DNA of 40,298 nt from Bifidobacteriaceae bacterium (GTDB taxonomy: Bacteria > Actinomycetota > Actinomycetes > Actinomycetales > WQXJ01), in contig JAITFE010000104.1 of NCBI GenBank assembly GCA_031281585.1, forward strand, positions 1-40,298, given 5' to 3'. The position numbers and the translations under genes are program-made. A model generated the notes under the pieces. It saw only the letters and a program-made list of their open reading frames with translations, was not told where the DNA came from and made no database searches. Positions 34,386 through 40,298 of the stretch are shown piece after piece (positions within the stretch are counted from its first letter, which is position 1; every line of letters begins with the position of its first letter).

Positions 34386-34717
34386 CGCCCTGCCAGTTCA
34401 GCCACAGCGCTCATCATTCACGATTAAAGCCGAATCTTCAATATTCATGACGGCGTGTCGGGAATCTCACGACACCAGGGACCTGCAGACCACCTGCTTA
34501 CTATGCGTCAACTGGGTACCGGACACAAAAACAAACTCGCGGGACTAGAGACACACCCAAGAAACCGCAGGTCACCGCCTATTTCGGCGTCGTGGCCCGC
34601 CGCTGTTCGGTTCGACGGGCAACCAGTGCCGGGCCGCCGCGGGCACCTGGGTCGAGGCGGGGCCGCCCCGCCCGACCGAACCCGTTCCGCAACCACCTCT
34701 TGAAGGAGCCACACCCC
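34386..34717. other. Divergent intergenic region between the island and the ICE core
   Basis: This 332-base region separates the divergent integrase and ICE genes. It holds the candidate leftward promoter, the possible attachment repeat at 34534-34546 and, at its right end, the ribosome site AAGGAG of the next gene. Composition shifts from AT-richer (34410-34560) to strongly GC-rich after about 34590, which may mark the island border. No gene is seen. Confidence 0.5.
34413..34441 (-). promoter_or_regulatory. Candidate promoter of the recombinase operon
   Basis: On the minus strand TTGAAG (34441-34436) is followed after 17 bases by AATGAT (34418-34413), 28 bases before the integrase start codon. 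This is the most AT-rich spot of the region. The match to sigma-70 boxes is only fair. Confidence 0.3.
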
Positions 34718-35329
34718 ATGACCGCATCACCTTGGCCGGCGGACCAGCCCGCCGTGACCATCGCCGCCGACCAGTCCGGCGCCCTGACCGTGGAACTCCA
34801 CGGCGCCCCCTACACCCTGCCGGACCCGTCGCTGGGCCGCCGCGACCAGATGGGGCGCCTCCTGGACCACTTCTGCCAGCTGTTCCGCGCGCCCTTCCAG
34901 GCCCGCGTCACCGAAGCAGACGGCACCATCCACCAAGGATGGGTGCCGGACGAGCGCGCCGCTACGCCCGCCGCGACGCCCGCGGCCGCGGCAACCGAAC
35001 CCGCGCCGGGCGCGGCGGCGGGGCCGCGCGACGCCGCCGAGCCGGCCGCCGCCGCCAGGCCCGGACACTGGGCGAGGCACGCCGCCGCCCGGCCGGCGGC
35101 CAGCGCCGACGACGGTTCCGGCGGGCCGGTGGCAGTCGGCGGGGACGGGTTCATCCCCAACGAGACTGTGGCGTTCGCGGTCGTGGTGGCGGAGGCCACC
35201 GCCGCCCTGGACGGGACCGCCGTCGTCGAACTGCCCGCCGACTACGTGCGGGAACTCGCCGGGGATGTCGCCCTGATCGGGCGGCTGTCCGGCACACTCG
35301 CGGTCCGCCAACCCGCCTCCCAACTGTGA
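34718..35329 (+). CDS. Hypothetical ICE protein
   Basis: The 203-residue product has a folded N-terminal domain of about 75 residues (AVTIAADQSGALTVELHGAP, then RRDQMGRLLDHFCQLFRAPF, FQARVTEADGTIHQGWVPDE). An Ala/Pro linker (80-135) and a C-terminal domain (about 140-203: ETVAFAVVVAEATAALDGTA, then LPADYVRELAGDVALIGRLS) follow. ATG 34718 has AAGGAG 9 bases upstream. The GTG of the coupling-protein gene overlaps its stop. I do not recognise the family. Coupling to VirD4 suggests a role with DNA delivery or processing. Confidence 0.75.
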   Translation: MTASPWPADQPAVTIAADQSGALTVELHGAPYTLPDPSLGRRDQMGRLLDHFCQLFRAPFQARVTEADGTIHQGWVPDERAATPAATPAAAATEPAPGAAAGPRDAAEPAAAARPGHWARHAAARPAASADDGSGGPVAVGGDGFIPNETVAFAVVVAEATAALDGTAVVELPADYVRELAGDVALIGRLSGTLAVRQPASQL

Positions 35330-37119
35330 CCCCGCCGGCCGCGGCGCCCGCCGGGCGGGACGCGCTCGCCAACCTCGGCGTCGCCGCCGTCCTCTCGGTC
35401 GCCGCGTCCGGGGCGGTGTTGCGGGCCGCCGGCAGTCTCGCCGCGTTCCTGACCCGCTGGCCCCAGCCGTCCGGGCCGCTCGCCGCCGGGATCAAAGTGC
35501 TGCTCGACCCGGCCGATCCCGGCGCGGCGCTCGGCGCCGAGGGGTTGAACCCCGTCGCCTATTGGGCTGTGGCCGCGCTGATGCTCGCCGGTCTGGCGGC
35601 GCCCGGCGTGTGGGCGTGGGCCGCTTGGCGGGACCGCGCCCAGCGGACCAGAACCGACCCGCGCCGGGCGGCGGGCGCCGCGAGCCGCGACGAGACCCGC
35701 CGCGCCGCGTCCGGAAAAGCCCTCGTCCGGCGCGGCCGGACCCTGCGGCCCTCCATCCAGGATCCTCGGCCCGGCGACATCGGGTACCTGATCGGACGCA
35801 GCCGCGGGCAACAAATATGGGCGTCAGTGGAGGACAGCATCCTCCTGATCGGGCCACCCCGCTCCGGCAAAGGCCTCCACGTCGTCATCAACGCGATCCT
35901 GGACGCGCCCGGCGCGGTCGTCACCACATCCACCCGCCCCGACAACCTCACCGCCACGCTGAAAGCCCGCCAGAAGACCGGCCCTGTCGCGGTGTTCGAC
36001 CCGCAACGCCTCGCCGAAGGCCTCCCCGCCGGGCTGCGGTGGTCGCCGGTCCGGGGCTGCGAGGAGCCGCTGACCGCGATGATCCGCGCCGCCGGGCTCG
36101 CCTCGGCGACCGGGGTCGGCGCCGGCGGGGTCGAGAACGGCGGGTTCTGGGAAGGCAAAACCAGGGTCGCCCTCCAAGCGCTGCTCCACGCCGCCGCCCT
36201 GGACGGCCGCGACGCCAAAGAACTGTTCCGGTGGACACTGGACCCGAACAGCGCCATCGACGCGGTCTCCGCGCTCCGCTCCCACCCCGGCGCGGCCACC
36301 GGGTGGGCGGAAGCGTTGGACGCCACCATCAACTCGGACCCGCGCACCCGCGACTCGATCTGGCAGGGCGTGTCCCTGTCACTCTCGGCGTTGGCCGACC
36401 CGCGGGTGCTGGCCGCGGTCAGCCCCCGCCCGGACGAGCAATTCGACCCCGCCCGGTTCCTCCAAGACTCCGGCGCGCTGTTCCTGCTGGCGACCGGAGC
36501 CGGCGCGGGCGCCTCGGCCGCGCTGGTCGCCGCCCTGATCGAAGACCTCGTGGAAACCGCCCGGCACCTCGCGGCCCGCTCGCCCGCCGCCCGACTGGAC
36601 CCGCCCCTGCTGCTGGCGCTGGACGAGGTCGGGAACCTCGCTCCCCTCCCGTCCCTGCCGACCCTGATGGCCGAAGGGGGCGGCACCGGGATCACCACCA
36701 TGCCCGTCCTCCAGTCCCTGGCGCAAGCCCGGGACCGCTGGGGCGCGGACGCGGCCGGCGCGATCTGGGACGCCTCCATCGTCAAAATCATCCTCGGCGG
36801 CGCGTCCTCGCCGGCCGACCTGAGAGACATCTCAACCCTGATCGGCGAACGCGACGAGGCCGTCACATCCGACACCCGCTCCGAGACCGGGGGCCTGTCC
36901 ACCCAACGGTCCATCCGCCGCGTCCCCATCATGCCGCCAGAAGCGATCCGGACCCTCCCGTTCGGAACCGGGGTCGTCCTGCTGCGCTCCGCCCGGCCCA
37001 TCATCGCCGACCTGCGCCCCTGGCCATCCAGGAAAGACGGGAAACACCTCGCCGCCGACCGCGCCCAAGTGGAAGGCGACCTGCGGGCCGCCGCCCACGC
37101 CAGCTCCGCCGGCGGATAG
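35326..37119 (+). CDS. TraG/VirD4-type coupling ATPase
   Basis: This 597-residue type IV coupling protein hands DNA to the channel. Two membrane helices (about 14-42 and 80-105) precede the ATPase domain. Walker A is IGPPRSGKG with Gly176-Lys182, Walker B is LLLALDEVGNLAPLPSLP with Asp433-Glu434, followed by GGGTGITTMPVLQSLAQARD, the TraG/TraD-type DNA-pump segment. IMPPEAIRTLPFGTGVVLL near the end is typical of the family. GTG overlaps the preceding stop. The chain is close to the usual TraG length, and all motifs appear intact. Confidence 0.92.
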   Translation: MTPPAAAPAGRDALANLGVAAVLSVAASGAVLRAAGSLAAFLTRWPQPSGPLAAGIKVLLDPADPGAALGAEGLNPVAYWAVAALMLAGLAAPGVWAWAAWRDRAQRTRTDPRRAAGAASRDETRRAASGKALVRRGRTLRPSIQDPRPGDIGYLIGRSRGQQIWASVEDSILLIGPPRSGKGLHVVINAILDAPGAVVTTSTRPDNLTATLKARQKTGPVAVFDPQRLAEGLPAGLRWSPVRGCEEPLTAMIRAAGLASATGVGAGGVENGGFWEGKTRVALQALLHAAALDGRDAKELFRWTLDPNSAIDAVSALRSHPGAATGWAEALDATINSDPRTRDSIWQGVSLSLSALADPRVLAAVSPRPDEQFDPARFLQDSGALFLLATGAGAGASAALVAALIEDLVETARHLAARSPAARLDPPLLLALDEVGNLAPLPSLPTLMAEGGGTGITTMPVLQSLAQARDRWGADAAGAIWDASIVKIILGGASSPADLRDISTLIGERDEAVTSDTRSETGGLSTQRSIRRVPIMPPEAIRTLPFGTGVVLLRSARPIIADLRPWPSRKDGKHLAADRAQVEGDLRAAAHASSAGG

Positions 37120-37236
37120 CCCGCCGCCTCCGCAATCCGCATGGTTCCGGCACGCGCGTCGGGGGAAGCGCCGCACCTGGCCGGTGAGAGCGGCCCGCCA
37201 ACAGGGGCGGCCGCGTGAACGGCAAGGACACCGTTG

Positions 37237-37749
37237 ATGCCCATCACGACCAAAACCTCGATGAGCGGCTTCGTCGCTTCGACCCCGAGGCTGACCCGCA
37301 CCGAGACGGGCGAGGCGCGCCTCTACATGAAAGTAGGCCAAGAGCACTTCACCCGTCAGCCGGACGGCTCCTACACCCAAGACGACACCACGTTCCACGA
37401 CCTCGCGGTCTACCGCCGCTCCGCCGAGCGGGCCGCCGCCCGGTTCGCCAAGGGCGACAAGTTCATCGCCGAGGGCCACATCCGCGCTTACACCGTCACA
37501 GGCGCCGACGGGCAAGCGACGCAGGCGGAAGAATTCGTCGCCCGCCGGATCGGCCACGACGCCGCCGTCACCGACTACCAAGTCGACCGCCGGCCCCGCC
37601 AAACCCGAACCCAGCAGGCCGAGGTGCCTGCCCGGCAGACCGGCCCCGCCGGGCGGGAGACCCGGACCGCCCAGTCCGGCGGCTTCCCGGCCGGGCTCAA
37701 CGCCCTTCCGCCCGCCTCCGCGCCGACGAGCGCCGCCATCGGAATGTGA
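37237..37749 (+). CDS. ssb: Single-stranded DNA-binding protein (SSB)
   Basis: This 170-residue protein has an OB-fold in the first ~115 residues: MSGFVASTPRLTRTETGEAR, TTFHDLAVYRRSAERAAARF, KGDKFIAEGHIRAYTVTG. A disordered Gln/Arg/Pro-rich tail follows. The family residues of SSB (GxVxxxPxL, F-HxLxV, A-x-x-F-KGD-xxxxG) are visible. The tail lacks a clear acidic DDDIPF-type end. ATG 37237 is preferred over the TTG one codon earlier, with AAGGA upstream. In the ICE it would coat single-stranded DNA during transfer or replication. Confidence 0.85.
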   Translation: MPITTKTSMSGFVASTPRLTRTETGEARLYMKVGQEHFTRQPDGSYTQDDTTFHDLAVYRRSAERAAARFAKGDKFIAEGHIRAYTVTGADGQATQAEEFVARRIGHDAAVTDYQVDRRPRQTRTQQAEVPARQTGPAGRETRTAQSGGFPAGLNALPPASAPTSAAIGM

Positions 37750-37759
37750 GGCCCCGGCC

Positions 37760-38401
37760 ATGAACCAACAAGCGAACCTTGAACAACCCGAGCCCGGCCC
37801 GCGCGACCCACGCGCCCCGGAAGCAGACGACCCCGGCGACTACGGCTACGACGGCATCGACCTGGGCGGCAACGCCTCGGCGACGGACGGGCCGCCCGCG
37901 CCAATAGTGTGGGCCAACCTGTCCTCCGACGAGTTGGAGCACCAGTGGCTGGCGCTGAACGCCTGGGTGGAAGACGCCCGCCACACCTACCACCTGCCCG
38001 CCAACATCGTCCCCCCGTTCTGGCACCGCCACCAACTCCTGGTCGAGCACCTCTCCGCGCTCAGAACCCACTGGCAAGCCGCCCACCACCCCGACCAGTC
38101 CGGGTCCGGGCCGTTCGGGTTCCTCCGCGACCTGGAGGAATGGAAAACCAGGATGCGGGAAGCCGTCGCCACGCTCGGCACCCGGATGGATCAAGACCGC
38201 CCCGCCCGGCTCGCGCCCTGGCCCGGCGAACCCGAACCCGACCCCGAAGACCAACTCCCGCCAGTCAACCTCGCCAACCGGTACGAAGACCTCGTTGGCG
38301 TGGTCATGTGGCACGTGGAGCGGGTCCGACGCCAAGAAGACCACTACTACCAACTGATCGCCGACGCCATCGACGCCGACAGTCAGGCGGAGGCGGAGTG
38401 A
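37760..38401 (+). CDS. DUF4913-like ICE protein
   Basis: This 213-residue acidic, soluble protein has a disordered start (about 1-45) and then a helical domain with FWHRHQLLVEHLSALRTHWQ and FGFLRDLEEWKTRMREAVAT, the Trp-rich helical pattern of DUF4913 proteins common beside TraG in actinobacterial ICEs. Its molecular role is unknown. The stop overlaps the next ATG by one base. A second conserved helix, ANRYEDLVGVVMWHVERVRR, lies near the end. Confidence 0.72.
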   Translation: MNQQANLEQPEPGPRDPRAPEADDPGDYGYDGIDLGGNASATDGPPAPIVWANLSSDELEHQWLALNAWVEDARHTYHLPANIVPPFWHRHQLLVEHLSALRTHWQAAHHPDQSGSGPFGFLRDLEEWKTRMREAVATLGTRMDQDRPARLAPWPGEPEPDPEDQLPPVNLANRYEDLVGVVMWHVERVRRQEDHYYQLIADAIDADSQAEAE

Positions 38402-38628
38402 TGGCGAGGACATACAGGCCCAAGACCCGCCGGAAGCGCCAAGAAGACCGCGATCTGCGCGTTGTTTCAGTGGCCAACGATCCTTTGGATGAGGGAGCGC
38501 TGGTCAACGTCTTCTTGATGCACACCATCAGCTGCGGTCTGCCGCCCAAGAACGGCGCGGATCGCCTGACGATGCTGAGGAGGCAGCTGCCTCCGCGCCC
38601 CGAGAAGCTGCGAACCCAGCCCGCATAG
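38401..38628 (+). CDS. Small basic hypothetical protein
   Basis: The 75-codon product begins with a highly basic stretch (RPKTRRKRQEDRDLRVV). A hydrophobic-to-amphipathic segment follows, with DEGALVNVFLMHTISCGLPP and RLTMLRRQLPPRPEK. GGAGG and GGAG lie just before the ATG, and its first base is shared with the previous stop, so it is probably translated. The basic part could bind DNA. No family is recognised. It closes the ICE operon before the serine recombinase. Confidence 0.7.
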   Translation: MARTYRPKTRRKRQEDRDLRVVSVANDPLDEGALVNVFLMHTISCGLPPKNGADRLTMLRRQLPPRPEKLRTQPA

Positions 38629-38635
38629 GACTAAA

Positions 38636-38737
38636 ATGCGGCTTAGCCAGGCATCACCTGACACGAGCACCCCGCCTTCACGGGCGGAATGTCCGAACCG
38701 CAGGTTCGGAACCATGACGCGCTTGGCCAAGCCGCAT
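38636..38737. promoter_or_regulatory. Nested inverted-repeat structure upstream of the serine recombinase
   Basis: Outer arms ATGCGGCTTAGCCA (38636-38649) and TGGCCAAGCCGCAT (38724-38737) match at 13 of 14 positions. Inside are CCGCC/GGCGG (38672-38676, 38683-38687; 6-nt loop) and CCGAACC-GCA-GGTTCGG (38693-38709), a perfect 7-bp hairpin. It lies 8-142 bases after the small gene and ends 40 bases before the recombinase start. It could be a terminator, an attachment site or an RNA switch. Confidence 0.5.
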
Positions 38738-38777
38738 CGTCTGTTGTGGCGATCCTGTTTGAATGAGAGGAAGCGTC

Positions 38778-40298
38778 ATGGCGTCACCAATCGCCGCTGC
38801 TGGCAACGTCTCTGCGGGCCACGCGACGCCGCGGGCTGTCACCTACCTTAGGGTCTCAACCAAGGAGCAGGCAGAGAAGGGTGGCCAGGACGAGGGTTAC
38901 TCGATCCCGGCTCAGCGGGCAGCGAACCACCGCAAGGCCGAGCAACTCGGCGCGGAGATCATCGAGGAGTTCACAGACGCGGGAGAGTCAGCTAGGAAGG
39001 CGGACCGGCCCGCGCTCCAGCGGATGCTGGCTTACGTCGCCGAACACCGGGTGTCCTATTGCATCGTCCACAAGGTTGACCGGCTAGCCCGCAACCGGGC
39101 CGATGACGTGACGATCCACCTGGCGCTCCAGCAGGCCGGGGTGATGCTGGTGTCCGCGTCGGAAAACATCGACGAGACCCCGTCCGGGATGCTGTTGCAC
39201 GGCATCATGTCCTCCATCGCGGAGTTCTACTCCCGCAACCTGTCGACCGAGGCCGTCAAAGGTATGACCCAGAAAGCGCTGACCGGGGGCACACCGAACC
39301 GCGCCCCTATCGGCTACCTCAACGTTGGCGTGCGTGACGCCCAGGGTAGGGAGGTCCGCACCGTCCGAGTCGATCCCGACCGCGCGCCGCTCATAACTTG
39401 GGCGTTCAAAGCGTTCGCCTCGGGGGACTGGACCATCACACAGATGCGCGAGGAACTGAACCGCCGGGGCCTGACCACGGTCCCGACCCCGAAACGCCCG
39501 GCCGGGCCGCTGTCGAAGAACGCCGTCAACCGGATACTGACCAACCCTTACTACAAAGGCACAGTCGTCTTCCGGGGCACGTCCTACAAGGGTGCCCACG
39601 AGCCGATCGTCCCCGCGGAGGTGTTCTCCCAGGTCCAACTCGTCCTTGAATCACACAACTCGGCTGTCGATCGCACCCAGCTTCACGACCACTATTTGAA
39701 AGGCACCGTCTACTGCGGCCTGTGCCGCTCCAGGCTGATCATTGTCAACGCGAAGAACCCAAAGGGCGTCATCTACCCGTACTTCGTCTGCTCGGGGCGG
39801 CACAACAAGGCCACCGACTGCGACTTCCAAGCCGTTCCCATCGCCAAAGTCGAGCACCTGGTCCGCGACCACTATGCCACCATCACCATCCCTCCCGAAA
39901 CCCGCCTGGCGCTACGGGGCGCGCTGAACTCCAAGTTCGATGAACTGGTCGCCTCAGCCAAACCCGAACTGGAAGGCAAGACCGCCGAGGCGCGCCAGCT
40001 CGAAGCCGAACAAGACCAACTGGTCCGCGCCCACCTGGCGGGCAACCTCGCCGGCGACGTGATGGGCCGGATGCAAAGGGAACTGGCGGCGAAACTGGAG
40101 ATAGTGCGCGGTGAGATCGCCAACCTGGCTCAGGACTACGCGGCCCAGCGCCAGTTCATTGACGATTCCCTCGCTCTGGCCGACGATCCGCAGGCCCTCT
40201 ACGACCGATCGAACGCGGACACCAGGCGGATGGCGAACCAGGTGTTCTTCAAGCGCCTCTACATCACCGAGCGGGCCGAGGGCGCTCCGCCGAGGGCC
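38778..40298 (+). CDS. Large serine recombinase (ICE integrase), C-terminus cut by window edge
   Basis: The frame is open from ATG 38778 to the window end (507 codons). The catalytic domain (about 19-165) has YLRVSTKEQ with Arg25 and nucleophile Ser27, and DRLARNRADD with its conserved Arg residues. The recombinase domain (PF07508-type; about 170-270) contains APIGYLN and TNPYYKGTVVFRG. A zinc ribbon (about 315-355: YCGLCRSRL, FVCSGRHNKATDC) and a coiled coil (about 395-460) follow. This is the layout of phiC31/Tn5397-type integrases that recombine short attP and attB sites. GAGGAA lies just upstream. Such genes usually sit next to attP at an element end, so the ICE end may be near or just right of this gene. 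Confidence 0.93.
   Translation, partial: MASPIAAAGNVSAGHATPRAVTYLRVSTKEQAEKGGQDEGYSIPAQRAANHRKAEQLGAEIIEEFTDAGESARKADRPALQRMLAYVAEHRVSYCIVHKVDRLARNRADDVTIHLALQQAGVMLVSASENIDETPSGMLLHGIMSSIAEFYSRNLSTEAVKGMTQKALTGGTPNRAPIGYLNVGVRDAQGREVRTVRVDPDRAPLITWAFKAFASGDWTITQMREELNRRGLTTVPTPKRPAGPLSKNAVNRILTNPYYKGTVVFRGTSYKGAHEPIVPAEVFSQVQLVLESHNSAVDRTQLHDHYLKGTVYCGLCRSRLIIVNAKNPKGVIYPYFVCSGRHNKATDCDFQAVPIAKVEHLVRDHYATITIPPETRLALRGALNSKFDELVASAKPELEGKTAEARQLEAEQDQLVRAHLAGNLAGDVMGRMQRELAAKLEIVRGEIANLAQDYAAQRQFIDDSLALADDPQALYDRSNADTRRMANQVFFKRLYITERAEGAPPRA

Larger units (their letters stand above)
27636..34546 (-). mobile_element. Defence and recombinase island inserted in the ICE (boundaries tentative)
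   Basis: All six genes between virB4 and the 34.7-kb gene are on the minus strand, are less GC-rich than the ICE core and include their own integrase operon. AACTCGCGGGTCT (27636-27648) and AACTCGCGGGACT (34534-34546) are direct copies with 12 of 13 matches, lying near the two ends. They are candidate attachment cores, but a short repeat like this could occur by chance. Confidence 0.4.
14644..40298 (+). mobile_element. Actinobacterial integrative conjugative element (right part cut)
   Basis: One long plus-strand series encodes antirestriction, replication and partition-like functions, a type IV secretion apparatus (VirB8-like, M23 hydrolase, VirB6/TrbL, SCO6880-like, VirB4, VirD4), SSB and finally a large serine recombinase. 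Together these are the parts of a conjugative element that integrates into the chromosome. The left boundary is not determined and could lie anywhere between the AraC gene and ardC or further left. The right boundary is outside the window. No relaxase was recognised inside. A minus-strand defence island interrupts the series between virB4 and the coupling-protein block. Confidence 0.8.

Noticed and set aside
34534-34546. Proof of an attachment site
   Set aside because: The 12-of-13 match to 27636-27648 is suggestive only; it is kept as a tentative boundary rather than a firm att call.

Overview
This window comes from a high-GC Gram-positive bacterium, almost certainly an actinomycete (Actinomycetota). 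The evidence is the very high GC content, frequent GTG and TTG starts, an LPxTG sortase signal, and a conjugation cluster of the actinobacterial type (DUF2637, DUF6112 and SCO6880-like proteins). Genus cannot be read from the sequence.

Layout. (1) Bases 1-317 hold the start of a minus-strand tyrosine recombinase that runs off the left edge, preceded by inverted and direct repeats. (2) Bases 876-3556 encode an overlapping sensor kinase and OmpR-type response regulator. A structured leader follows, then a 3172-residue secreted, sortase-anchored surface protein (3774-13292) and an AraC-type regulator (13480-14496). This looks like a surface-adhesion locus with its own regulators. (3) From about 14.6 kb to the right edge lies most of an integrative conjugative element (ICE). 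In order it carries an ArdC-like antirestriction protein, a primase-polymerase, a DUF2637 membrane protein, two unknowns, a ParB-like protein, a VirB8-like protein, an M23 cell-wall hydrolase, two paralogous small membrane proteins, TrbL/VirB6, an SCO6880-like protein, VirB4, [insertion], an unknown, the coupling ATPase TraG/VirD4, SSB, a DUF4913-like protein, a small unknown and a large serine recombinase cut by the window end. Most genes overlap by 4 nt, so translation is probably coupled.

(4) Between virB4 and the coupling-protein block, on the opposite strand and visibly less GC-rich, sits a separate island (about 27.6-34.5 kb). It carries a Gabija-like anti-phage pair (GajA OLD-family nuclease and GajB UvrD-like helicase) and a tightly coupled four-gene recombinase operon: tyrosine recombinase, XRE-type HTH protein, zinc-ribbon recombinase-like protein, small HTH-like protein. 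The zinc-ribbon gene appears frameshifted. A 13-bp near-identical direct repeat lies near each side of the island and may mark its ends. The reading is nested mobility: a defence-carrying recombinase element inside an ICE that has its own serine integrase.

Points worth a second look are the four-gene recombinase unit, a 27-bp palindrome inside the parB-like gene, a nested stem structure just upstream of the serine recombinase, the structured leader of the giant surface protein, and the paralogous pilin-sized pair. No relaxase, tRNA, rRNA or CRISPR array was recognised.
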